Shown in pieces: positions 57,641 to 64,000 of a DNA stretch of 64,000 nucleotides (position 1 is the first letter of the stretch; every line of letters begins with the position of its first letter). The position numbers and the translations under genes are program-made. The notes beneath the pieces are model-generated. The model was not told the origin of the DNA. It ran no database searches and saw only the letters and a list, made by a program, of their open reading frames with translations. Location: assembly GCF_024112395.2 (NCBI RefSeq), contig NZ_CP078013.2:4712001-4776000 (forward strand). The letters run 5' to 3'. This DNA is from Pseudomonas pergaminensis (lineage in GTDB: Bacteria > Pseudomonadota > Gammaproteobacteria > Pseudomonadales > Pseudomonadaceae).

Positions 57641-58630
57641 ATGCATAAAAACGATTCGATAACGCATTCCAAACAGAGCCCAGTCAGCCGCCGTGACCGG
57701 TCTTCCCGCAGCGAACCTTCATTGGCTCCATCCGCTATGTACGCCAGTCTCAAGCCCCTCATCGCCAGGTTCGCGTCCCGCAGCAATGCACGCCGTTTGA
57801 TCCTTGCCCTGTGCCTTGCTTCGCTGCTGCTCGGCCTGTGGGCCTACACCCGTTCCGAGGCGCTGCCATTGCTGGTGATCGTGCTCAACCTGGCCACCCT
57901 GGTGGTGGTCGGCCTGCAACAATGGCGCTCGCGCAAGTCCATCAAGTTCCAACCCCAGGAACTGGCCGACCGCCTGTTGCAAGTGCAGGAGAACGAGCGC
58001 CACCGCCTCAGCCGCGAACTGCATGACGATATCGGCCAACTGCTCACCGCCGCCAAACTGCAAAGCGAATGGCTCAAGCGCCGCCTGCCCGAAGACCTGC
58101 AAAGCCAATGCACAGTGCTGTGCAACACCCTGAATGAAACCCTGGCCAAGGTGCGCGACGTCTCCGCCATCCTCAACCCTCGCCAGTTGGCCAGCCTGGG
58201 CCTGGAGGCCAGCCTGCGCGCGCACCTGCTCAAGACCCTGGAAAACACTCCGATTCACTGGAGCCTGGAATGCCAGCAACGGCTGACCGGCATCCCGGAA
58301 GAAATGGCCGTGGCGGCCTTTCGCATCACCCAGGAAGCCGTGACCAACATGCTGCGCCACGCCAAGGCGCGCAACCTGCTGGTACGCCTGCAACGCCTGC
58401 CCGAGGGCCTGTCGCTGGTTATCTGCGATGACGGGCAGGGTTTTTCGCCAGCCATCAACCCAGGCCTGGAAGGCCAACGGGGCATGGCCGGCATGTCCGA
58501 GCGGACTGATCAGCTTGGCGGTTCATTATCCGTCAGTAGCCAGCCAGGCAAAGGGACACGGATCGAAGCGCTTTTCCCCTGGGCGCCGCGCGCCCTCGAA
58601 CGGGCCAGTTCCCCTAAGGTTCTCGAGTGA
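57641..58630 (+). CDS. NarL-type sensor histidine kinase
   Basis: This membrane kinase has a HisKA_3/HATPase_c layout and 329 residues. The N-terminal tail is polar. Two close hydrophobic helices follow (about 52-70 and 74-92) with almost no periplasmic loop, so the signal is probably sensed in the membrane or cytoplasm. The dimerisation segment ENERHRLSRELHDDIGQ carries the phospho-His (about residue 128), and the ATPase has TQEAVTNMLRHAKA and DDGQGF. The start is uncertain: ATG 57641 lacks a ribosome site and an internal ATG at 57737 is possible. The stop overlaps the regulator start (GTGA). Confidence 0.85.
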   Translation: MHKNDSITHSKQSPVSRRDRSSRSEPSLAPSAMYASLKPLIARFASRSNARRLILALCLASLLLGLWAYTRSEALPLLVIVLNLATLVVVGLQQWRSRKSIKFQPQELADRLLQVQENERHRLSRELHDDIGQLLTAAKLQSEWLKRRLPEDLQSQCTVLCNTLNETLAKVRDVSAILNPRQLASLGLEASLRAHLLKTLENTPIHWSLECQQRLTGIPEEMAVAAFRITQEAVTNMLRHAKARNLLVRLQRLPEGLSLVICDDGQGFSPAINPGLEGQRGMAGMSERTDQLGGSLSVSSQPGKGTRIEALFPWAPRALERASSPKVLE

Positions 58631-59286
58631 CCTGCAAATTACTCCTGGTGGATGACCACGCACTGATCCGGGCCGGCGTTCGCGCGCTGGTCCAGGACAT
58701 TCCCGGCTACACGGTGATCGGCGAAGCCAGCGATGGCGCGCAGTTGCTGGAGCAGTTCAGCGCCCTGCTGCCGGATATCGTGCTGTTGGACTTGTCGATG
58801 AAACACACCGGCGGCCTGGATGCCTTGCAGCAGCTCAAGCGCGTCTACCCCAAGAGCAAAGTGCTGATCCTTTCGATGCACACCGACCCGGAACTGATCA
58901 TGTGCGCGCTGGAATCCGGCGCCCATGGCTACCTGCTCAAGGACACCACCGCCAACGAGCTGGAACACGCACTGCTGGCCTTGCGCAACAACGAACGCTA
59001 CCTGAGCCCGGCGATTGCCCACACCGTGATCAACCAGGCGCTGGTGCGCAGCCAGGGGCCCACCACCCCCGCCGGCCACAGCCACAACCTCACGGCGCGG
59101 CAGTTGGAGATCCTGCGCCTGATCGTGCGCGGCAAGTCCACGCGGGAAATCGCCCACGGCCTGGGCCTGAGCATCAAGACCGTGGAAGCCCACCGCTCGC
59201 AGATCATGAAGCGCCTGCAGATTTTCGACGTGGCGGGCCTGGTGCTATTCGCGGTGCGCGAGCAGATCATCAGCCTGGACGACTAA
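58627..59286 (+). CDS. LuxR/NarL-family response regulator
   Basis: This response regulator has 219 residues: a receiver (1-120) with DD (9-10), phospho-acceptor Asp55 (LLDLSMK) and Lys in LLKDT. A LuxR-type helix-turn-helix follows (about 150-215: LTARQLEILRLIVRGKSTREIAHGLGLSIKTVEAHR). The start is GTG at 58627, coupled to the kinase by overlap, with AAGGTT upstream. It is the partner of the preceding kinase. The regulon is unknown; the 20-bp repeats upstream of both neighbouring genes are candidate targets. Its last 42 bases overlap the convergent yegS. Confidence 0.9.
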   Translation: MTCKLLLVDDHALIRAGVRALVQDIPGYTVIGEASDGAQLLEQFSALLPDIVLLDLSMKHTGGLDALQQLKRVYPKSKVLILSMHTDPELIMCALESGAHGYLLKDTTANELEHALLALRNNERYLSPAIAHTVINQALVRSQGPTTPAGHSHNLTARQLEILRLIVRGKSTREIAHGLGLSIKTVEAHRSQIMKRLQIFDVAGLVLFAVREQIISLDD

Positions 59287-60165
59287 CGGCGAATCCACCG
59301 GCAGGTGCACGCGCAAGGCTTGAGGCAAGGCTTCGAAGTGCAGGTCATCACCCTCCAGCGGCTCCCCATCGAGGTTGATATACAGCCCTTGCGCGACCTT
59401 GATATTCACCCATGGCAGGCGCGCGCGGACAAACATGGTGTCCAGGCCCCAGCCGTTGTTCATCAACTCGCGCAATGTACCGACCACTTCCTGGGGGGCC
59501 GGCAGGATACTGACGTCCAGCAGGCCGTCATCGGCCATGGCGCCTGGGCAGAGCTCATGCCCACCGCCTGCCTGGCGACCGTTGCCGATCCCCAGGGCGA
59601 GCAGCTCGCCTTTCCAGTGGAAATCGGGGCCATCCAGCTCGGCGTAGGCGGCCTTCAACTCACTGAACCGCGTCAAGCCAGTGAACAGGTAGGCGGCGCC
59701 ACCCAGGACTTTTTTCAAGTCTTCGGAGGTGTTGGCAGTGACCTGGCTGCCGAAACCGCCGGTCGCCATATTGAGGAAGATCTGCCCGCCGACCTGGCCC
59801 AGGTCGATGGCCCTGGGTGGCACGTCCAGCAGTGCCAGGGCCTGGGCAGGCCCCAGCGGCACGCCGGCGGCCTTGGCGAAATCGTTCGCGGTGCCCAGGG
59901 GCATCAGCAACAGGCTGGCGTCGGCCTTGGCCTGGGCCATGGCTTCGGCCACATCGCGCAGGGTGCCGTCGCCGCCACCGGCGATGATGTGGGTGTAGCC
60001 GTCAGTGAGGGCTTCGTTGACCAGCCGCTGGGCGTCGCCGCCTTCCCAGGTGACCCGCACCGCCAACTCGCCGCCCTGCTCGCGCCGGGCCTGCACGGCG
60101 GTGCGGACGTCCTCGTTGAGGGCTTGCTTGCCGTGGAGGATCAACAGGGCTTTGGGGGTGGTCAT
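59245..60165 (-). CDS. yegS: YegS/DAGK-family lipid kinase
   Basis: This diacylglycerol kinase catalytic-domain protein (phosphatidylglycerol kinase YegS in E. coli) has 306 residues. The nucleotide-binding GGGDGTLRDVAEA (about 61-73) and MPLGTANDFAKA (about 88-99) are diagnostic. FLNMATGGFGSQVT and the C-terminal DGEPLEGDDLHFEALP complete the two-domain fold. ATG 60165 with CAGGAG upstream is preferred to an open frame 33 codons longer. It overlaps the convergent LuxR-family gene by 42 bases. Confidence 0.93.
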   Translation of the reverse strand: MTTPKALLILHGKQALNEDVRTAVQARREQGGELAVRVTWEGGDAQRLVNEALTDGYTHIIAGGGDGTLRDVAEAMAQAKADASLLLMPLGTANDFAKAAGVPLGPAQALALLDVPPRAIDLGQVGGQIFLNMATGGFGSQVTANTSEDLKKVLGGAAYLFTGLTRFSELKAAYAELDGPDFHWKGELLALGIGNGRQAGGGHELCPGAMADDGLLDVSILPAPQEVVGTLRELMNNGWGLDTMFVRARLPWVNIKVAQGLYINLDGEPLEGDDLHFEALPQALRVHLPVDSPLVVQADDLLAHRE

Positions 60166-60260
60166 TGCGGGAATCTCCTGATTCAAGGGTGCTTGGAGGA
60201 TGTGGACCTTGGGCGGGGAGAAAAAAGCCATTGGATGGGAAAAAAATTGGATGATTGAGT
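60166..60260. other. Promoter-side gap of yegS
   Basis: This short AT-richer stretch lies between yegS and the dispersed repeat, with a run AAAAAATTGGATGATTGAGTG. The yegS promoter is expected here. No site could be picked with confidence. Confidence 0.4.
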
Positions 60261-60405
60261 GCATATCCGTTTTTTGGGTAACGGCGGGTATTGGTTCCGC
60301 CCTTACGGCGGGTCACTTTTGAAAAGAGCCCAAAAGTAACCAAAAGGCTCTTGCCCCAACACTCGGTACCTCGCCTAGGCTCGGTATGCCCGTAATCCGA
60401 CAGGT

Positions 60406-60483
60406 ATTTGGGGGGCCGCCGCCACGCGCCATCCATGGCGCGGGGCGGCTAAACCGGCATCCCTGCCGGTTTACCCCCCAAAT
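60406..60483. other. Three-way-junction fold, left arm
   Basis: The closing stem is ATTTGGGGGG/CCCCCCAAAT. Hairpin one has CCGCC/GGCGG and CGCGCCAT/ATGGCGCG; hairpin two has AAACCGGCA/TGCCGGTTT. All are perfect Watson-Crick stems. Confidence 0.75.
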
Positions 60484-60607
60484 CCCTGCCGAATTCCGGC
60501 CAGCGTGTTTGACGGGGCGCCTAAGATCAAGATCAAAAGCAAGAGCACAGCGGCCTGACAGCCGGCTTAAGTGGTGTGAAGCAAAGGCAAAAGCCAACGC
60601 GGCCCAC

Positions 60608-60707
60608 TGTAGGAGCCGGCTTGCCGGCGATGGTCGTTAACGATGACGTGGGGTGTCTGGATGAACGCGGCGGTCTCACGTTTTTCGCCGGCAAGCCGGC
60701 TCCTACA
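60608..60707. repeat. REP pair inside the inverted repeat
   Basis: TGTAGGAGCCGGCTTGCCGG and its inverted copy CCGGCAAGCCGGCTCCTACA flank about 55 bases and occupy the spacer between the two arms of the dispersed repeat. Confidence 0.88.
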
Positions 60708-60789
60708 ATGGACCGCGTATCCACGATGCGAAGCGAGTCGCTCTTGATCTTGATCTGAGGCGCCCCGTTAAACACGCTGGCCGAACGCA

Positions 60790-60878
60790 GGCTTTGGAGC
60801 GTGGGTAACCCGGCAGGACGCCGGGTTAGCCGCGCTGGGCCAAGGATGGCCCATCGCGGCGGCCCACGCTCCAAAGCC
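60790..60878. other. Three-way-junction fold, right arm
   Basis: The closing stem is GGCTTTGGAGCGTGGG/CCCACGCTCCAAAGCC (16 bp, perfect). Hairpin one is TAACCCGGC/GCCGGGTTA; hairpin two has CCGCG/CGCGG and TGGGCCA/TGGCCCA. It has the same architecture as the left arm, with different bases. Confidence 0.78.
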
Positions 60879-61027
60879 GGAGTGAGGGCACACCGAGCCT
60901 AAGCGAGGTGCCGAGTGTTGGGGCAAGAGCGTTTTGCTTACTTTTGCGCTTTTCAAAAGTGAGCCGCCGTAAGGGCGGAACCAATACCAGCCGTCACCGC
61001 AGCAACGGATATGTACTCACAACCCAA

Positions 61028-61420
61028 TCAACTCTTATGCAACTTACTCATCAGTTGCGCTTCAGCCTGCGTCAACCCACATGACTGCGTCAGCTCATCC
61101 ACCGTAGCCCCCATCCCCACCAACTTCGCCGCCTGCGCAAACGAAAGGCTCGACGGATCCCGCTGCTCAATCTGCGCCAGCTTGTCGGGCAACGGCGCAA
61201 GGATGGCGCGCAGTTCATGCACCTCATCCCCCACCTTCACCGCACTCTGCTGGTAATGATCAACCCGCTTGACCAACTCCAGAATGCGCCGGTCACGCAC
61301 CGCATCACGCTCGGCCTGCTGCAGGAACAATTCGCGCTGCTGGCGCACATAGCGCAGCAGGAACGCCAGGGTCCCGGCCCACAACAGGGCCAGGACAATC
61401 ACCGCGGCCTCAAAGAACAA
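61028..61420 (-). CDS. DUF2802 membrane-anchored protein of the chemotaxis cluster
   Basis: The 130-residue protein has one N-terminal membrane helix (AAVIVLALLWAGTLAFLLRYV), a charged coiled-coil region (about 25-75) and a small C-terminal helical domain (SLSFAQAAKLVGMGATVDELTQSCGLTQAEAQLM), the DUF2802 fold. It follows cheW directly, as PA1465 does in P. aeruginosa. The start is TTG at 61420, next to the cheW stop, with GGAGAG 7 bases upstream. It is the last gene of the flagellar/chemotaxis operon here. The function is unknown. Confidence 0.82.
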   Translation of the reverse strand: MFFEAAVIVLALLWAGTLAFLLRYVRQQRELFLQQAERDAVRDRRILELVKRVDHYQQSAVKVGDEVHELRAILAPLPDKLAQIEQRDPSSLSFAQAAKLVGMGATVDELTQSCGLTQAEAQLMSKLHKS

Positions 61421-61903
61421 TCAGATGCTCTCCAGTTCCGACCATTCTTCTTCGCTCATCATCTTGTCCAGCTCAACCAGAATCAGCAGTTCGCCGTTCT
61501 TGTTGCATACGCCCTGGATGAACTTGGCGGACTCTTCGTTACCCACATTCGGTGCGGTTTCCACTTCCGATTGGCGCAGGTACACCACTTCCGCCACGCT
61601 ATCGACCATGATCCCGACCACTTGCTTGTCGGCTTCGATGATCACGATACGCGTGTTGTCGTTGACCTCAGTCGGTACCAGGCCAAAACGCTGGCGGGTG
61701 TCGATCACCGTCACCACGTTGCCGCGCAGGTTGATGATGCCCAGCACATAGCTCGGCGCACCCGGTACCGGGGCGATCTCGGTGTAGCGCAGCACTTCCT
61801 GCACGCGCATCACGTTAATGCCATAGGACTCGTTGTCCAGTTTGAAGGTAACCCATTGCAGGATCGGATCATCCAAACCTTGTGCGGACGCTGACTTATT
61901 CAT
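61421..61903 (-). CDS. cheW: Chemotaxis scaffold protein CheW
   Basis: CheW links chemoreceptors to CheA. The 160-residue protein is a single CheW domain: QWVTFKLDNESYGINVMRVQEVL, GAPSYVLGIINLRGNVVTVIDTRQRFG, VVGIMVDSVAEVV. Gene order motD-parC-parP-cheW-DUF2802 is that of the Pseudomonas flagellar chemotaxis locus. It is cotranscribed with the genes on both sides; the DUF2802 start abuts its stop. Confidence 0.97.
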   Translation of the reverse strand: MNKSASAQGLDDPILQWVTFKLDNESYGINVMRVQEVLRYTEIAPVPGAPSYVLGIINLRGNVVTVIDTRQRFGLVPTEVNDNTRIVIIEADKQVVGIMVDSVAEVVYLRQSEVETAPNVGNEESAKFIQGVCNKNGELLILVELDKMMSEEEWSELESI

Positions 61904-61983
61904 ACCCCTGACCCCTTCAAATGCCGCATGACACGGCGTGTGTGCTTCGCTGACCGCATTCGCATGCGGCCCTTATTGTTCAA

Positions 61984-62778
61984 TCAACTGCGTTTGTTCT
62001 GTGGCATCGCCTTGACCGCGCCACTGGCGATCAACTCGGCCAGTTCGGCGACGTCGAGCAACGCGCACATGTGTTCGATCACGGTGCCCGCCAGCCAAGG
62101 CCGTTGGCCCCGGTGGCTGCGCCATTTGATTTCGTTCGGGTCCAGGCGCAACGAGCGGCTGACCTGATGCACCGCCAGCCCCCACTCATAACCCTGCACC
62201 GAGATCACGTACTGCAAGCCTTGGCGGAAGTCGTCGCGATAGCGGTCGGGCATGACCCAACGCGCGGTATCCAACACTTTGAGGTTGCCCGCCTGGCTGG
62301 GCAGGATGCCGAGGAACCACTCCGGCTGCCCGAACAGCGGCGTCAGTTCCTGACCTTCCAGGGAGTAGATCGAGCCCAGGCACACCAGTGGTACCGCCAG
62401 GGTCAACCCGGCGACATCGAACAGCAGGCATTCGAACGGCTCGGCAGCCCAACTCGGACGCCCATCGCCAGTCACCGGCGGCGGGGTGATGCTCGGTGGC
62501 AGGTGCACTTCCACCACCGGCTCGACCACCACGGGCGCAACCACTGCCGGCGCGATCGGCACGATGACCGGGGCAACCGGCACAACCTGCGCGTCGCGGG
62601 CCTGCTCTTCCAGAACGGCCAACTGGAATTCATCCAGCGTGCTTTCCGGCTCTACAGCGGGCTCCAGCACCAGGATCGGTTCCGGCAATTCTTCCGCGGT
62701 CGCATCCTGCAGCAAGGCATCCAGGTAGGATTCCAGTGCCAGTTGCGGCCGGGTCTTGAGTTCTACGGGACGGTTCAT
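61984..62778 (-). CDS. parP: ParP-type CheW-domain protein
   Basis: This chemotaxis-array localisation adaptor works with ParC at the cell pole, as known for ParP in Vibrio and its Pseudomonas counterpart. The 264-residue protein has an N-terminal region (1-35), a Val/Pro-rich linker (about 70-105, repeated PVAPVIVPIAP-like runs) and a C-terminal CheW-like domain (about 110-255) with the array-integration segment LLFDVAGLTLAVPLVCLGSI. ATG 62778 overlaps the parC stop by one base; a GTG one codon earlier is possible. The orthology is inferred from order and architecture. Confidence 0.85.
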   Translation of the reverse strand: MNRPVELKTRPQLALESYLDALLQDATAEELPEPILVLEPAVEPESTLDEFQLAVLEEQARDAQVVPVAPVIVPIAPAVVAPVVVEPVVEVHLPPSITPPPVTGDGRPSWAAEPFECLLFDVAGLTLAVPLVCLGSIYSLEGQELTPLFGQPEWFLGILPSQAGNLKVLDTARWVMPDRYRDDFRQGLQYVISVQGYEWGLAVHQVSRSLRLDPNEIKWRSHRGQRPWLAGTVIEHMCALLDVAELAELIASGAVKAMPQNKRS

Positions 62779-63566
62779 CACGCCACCTGCGCCACAAGTT
62801 GCTGGGACAGCAGGTGCTTGAGCAACGCGCGGTAGGCCAGTACGCCTCGGCTTTTCGGGTCGAACTGCGACGGCGCCAGGCCGGCGCGGCTGGCGTCACG
62901 CAGGCGTGTGTCCACCGGGATGTAGCCGTTCCAGATGGTATCCGGGTAGGCATCGCGCAACACACGCAGGGTGCCGAGGGATGCCTGGGTGCGGCGGTCG
63001 AACAAAGTCGGCACGATGCTGAACGGCAGCGCCTGTTTGCGCGAACGGTTGATCATTGCCAGGGTGCTGACCATGCGCTCCAGACCTTTGACGGCCAGGT
63101 GCTCGGTCTGCACCGGGATCACCAACTGCTGGCTGGCCGCCAACGCGTTGACCATCAACACGCCCAGCAACGGCGGGCTGTCGATGATGGCGTAGTCGAA
63201 GTCCTGCCAGAGTTGCGCCAGGGTCTTGGCGATCACCAGGCCCAACCCGCTCTGCCCCGGCGACTGGCGTTCAAGGGTGGCCAGGGCGGTGCTGGAGGGC
63301 AGCAGGGAAATACTCTCGTTGCTGGTGGGCAGCAGCAGTTGCCCCGGCAAGTCGGCGGGCACGCTGCCCTTGTGCAGGAACAGGTCGTAGTTGCTGTGTT
63401 CCAGCGCATCCGGGTCGTAGCCGAAATAGCTGGTCATGGAGCCGTGAGGGTCCAGGTCCACCACGACCACGCGCTTGCCCGCCTCGGCCAGCAAGCCGGC
63501 TAAGGCGATGGAGGTGGTGGTCTTGCCGACCCCACCCTTTTGATTGGCAACTGCCCAGACTCTCAT
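62778..63566 (-). CDS. parC: ParC-type ParA-family ATPase for chemotaxis array positioning
   Basis: This ParA/MinD-superfamily ATPase places chemotaxis arrays at the pole, with ParP. The 262-residue protein has the deviant Walker A motif ANQKGGVGKTTTSIALAGLL (about 6-25), VVVDLDPHGSMTSYFG and the switch segment IIDSPPLLGVLMVNAL. ATG 63566 with GGGAGG 9 bases upstream is preferred to a start 14 codons earlier. The lack of a nearby parB or plasmid features and the position after motD argue against a plasmid partition role. Confidence 0.9.
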   Translation of the reverse strand: MRVWAVANQKGGVGKTTTSIALAGLLAEAGKRVVVVDLDPHGSMTSYFGYDPDALEHSNYDLFLHKGSVPADLPGQLLLPTSNESISLLPSSTALATLERQSPGQSGLGLVIAKTLAQLWQDFDYAIIDSPPLLGVLMVNALAASQQLVIPVQTEHLAVKGLERMVSTLAMINRSRKQALPFSIVPTLFDRRTQASLGTLRVLRDAYPDTIWNGYIPVDTRLRDASRAGLAPSQFDPKSRGVLAYRALLKHLLSQQLVAQVA

Positions 63567-63617
63567 TCGGTTGGTTCCTCCCGGCAGGCACAGGCGCGAC
63601 CGAGACATTGCATAAGG

Positions 63618-64000
63618 TTATTGAGCCGGCGACGGAGAATTGACGGCGCTCTGACGAACCGGCGGTTTTACAGGGGGCGGTGCAGTTTGTGTGCCAGCCC
63701 GCTTCAAGGCGGCATCCGGTGTCGCATTGGCGGTACCGGTGCCGGTCAGGCTGCGGCGCACATCCAGGTTGCGCGAGACCACCAGCACCACCCGACGGTT
63801 ACGTGCGCGCCCCTCCACCGTGGCGTTATTGGCCACCGGCTGGAACTCGCCATACCCCACCGACGCCAGGCGCCCAGGGTTCACACCCTGCATCGCCAGC
63901 ATGCGCACGATGCTCGCGGCACGTGCCGAAGACAGCTCCCAGTTGGTCGGGTACTGCGCGGTGCTGATCGGAAAATTGTCGGTAAAGCCTTCCACGTGGA
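63618..64000 (-). CDS. motD: Flagellar motor stator protein MotD, C-terminal part
   Basis: The gene runs off the right edge; about 127 residues of the C-terminus are visible. They form the end of an OmpA-like peptidoglycan-binding domain: HVEGFTDN, WELSSARAASIVRMLAMQGV, SVGYGEFQPVANNATVEGRARNRRVVLVV. A Pro/Thr/Ala-rich tail follows. With parC and cheW downstream it is MotD of the Pseudomonas MotCD stator (PA1461 position) rather than MotB, which is usually elsewhere. The GTG at 63995 is an internal codon, not the start. Confidence 0.88.
   Translation of the reverse strand, partial: HVEGFTDNFPISTAQYPTNWELSSARAASIVRMLAMQGVNPGRLASVGYGEFQPVANNATVEGRARNRRVVLVVSRNLDVRRSLTGTGTANATPDAALKRAGTQTAPPPVKPPVRQSAVNSPSPAQ

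Larger units (their letters stand above)
60261..61016. repeat. Inverted pair of structured dispersed repeats around a REP pair
   Basis: The left arm (60261-60546) and right arm (60735-61016) are imperfect inverted copies (ATATCCGTT tips, GGTATTGGTTCCGCCCTTAC, CTCTTGCCCCAACACTCGG, CCAGCGTGTTT-ACGGGGCGCC). Each arm has a centre that folds as a closing stem plus two hairpins, at 60406-60483 and 60790-60878. Stem sequences differ between arms but pairing is kept. A REP pair sits in the middle. A third, centre-less copy lies at 51427-51550. Open frames here are not credible genes. The element encodes no transposase. Confidence 0.85.

Noticed and set aside
57467..57667. 66-codon minus-strand frame upstream of the histidine kinase
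   Set aside because: No start signal or recognisable protein; overlaps the repeat and the kinase start.
60313..60597. Open frames inside the 60-kb repeat (for example 94 and 113 codons)
   Set aside because: They read through hairpin arms and differ between copies in frame; this is repeat DNA, not genes.
62778..63566. ParA-like gene considered as a plasmid partition gene
   Set aside because: It sits between motD and cheW-type genes in the standard chemotaxis order, with no parB or replication gene.

Overview
The window is a stretch of GC-rich chromosome from a fluorescent Pseudomonas (P. fluorescens group). This rests on pyoverdine genes with PvdS-type promoters, a Pseudomonas-type motD/parC/parP/cheW block, an acyclic terpene (atu) cluster, a min locus, and about a dozen REP/REPIN hairpins of the P. 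fluorescens type. No rRNA, tRNA, CRISPR array, prophage or intact insertion sequence was seen. Almost every gene is chromosomal housekeeping or well-known accessory metabolism. The least usual items are a cut-off giant toxin-like gene at the left edge and a structured dispersed repeat at about 60.3-61.0 kb.

Layout. 1-1577: N-terminal third or so of a large DUF6543 (dermonecrotic-toxin-domain) protein, minus strand. 1733-9713: purine/ureide catabolism: uraH divergent from puuE-uraD-alc-allA-puuD, then a uric acid/xanthine permease and a Tsx-like porin with a sigma-54 promoter. 9768-18824: patatin and lpxL, minCDE-rluA, the ApeB aminopeptidase, a small membrane protein and an MscS channel, followed to 20188 by an exported M20 amidohydrolase. 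20302-22000: mbtH and pvdH. 22264-28635: an AmpDh/AmiD amidase, then the DsbRS two-component system divergent from dsbD-dsbE-dsbG. 28745-43284: pvdL (4293 aa NRPS), pvdG and the Fur-controlled sigma factor pvdS. 43445-44233: an orphan solute-binding protein. 44328-53449: atuR divergent from atuABCDEF. 53523-56377: a DEDDh exonuclease, ppnP, a MOSC protein and cheV. 56918-60165: an unrecognised four-helix-like protein, a NarL-type two-component system and yegS. 60261-61016: an inverted pair of structured repeats. 61028-64000: the distal end of the flagellar/chemotaxis operon (DUF2802, cheW, parP, parC, motD).

How the genes work together. The ureide block takes urate from uptake (porin, permease) through the membrane urate hydroxylase PuuD, UraH and UraD to allantoin, then through PuuE, Alc and AllA to glyoxylate and urea or ammonia. 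The pyoverdine genes form an iron-starvation circuit: Fur controls pvdS, and PvdS-type boxes (TAAAT or TAATT, N16, CGT) stand before pvdH, mbtH and pvdG-pvdL. PvdH makes the diaminobutyrate that the last PvdL module is predicted to load. DsbR is predicted to act on a perfect 11-bp tandem repeat before dsbD. AtuR is predicted to act on two 16-bp sites that are exact reverse complements.

Regulatory sites were read by eye. Protein families come from motif recognition and gene order, with no database search.
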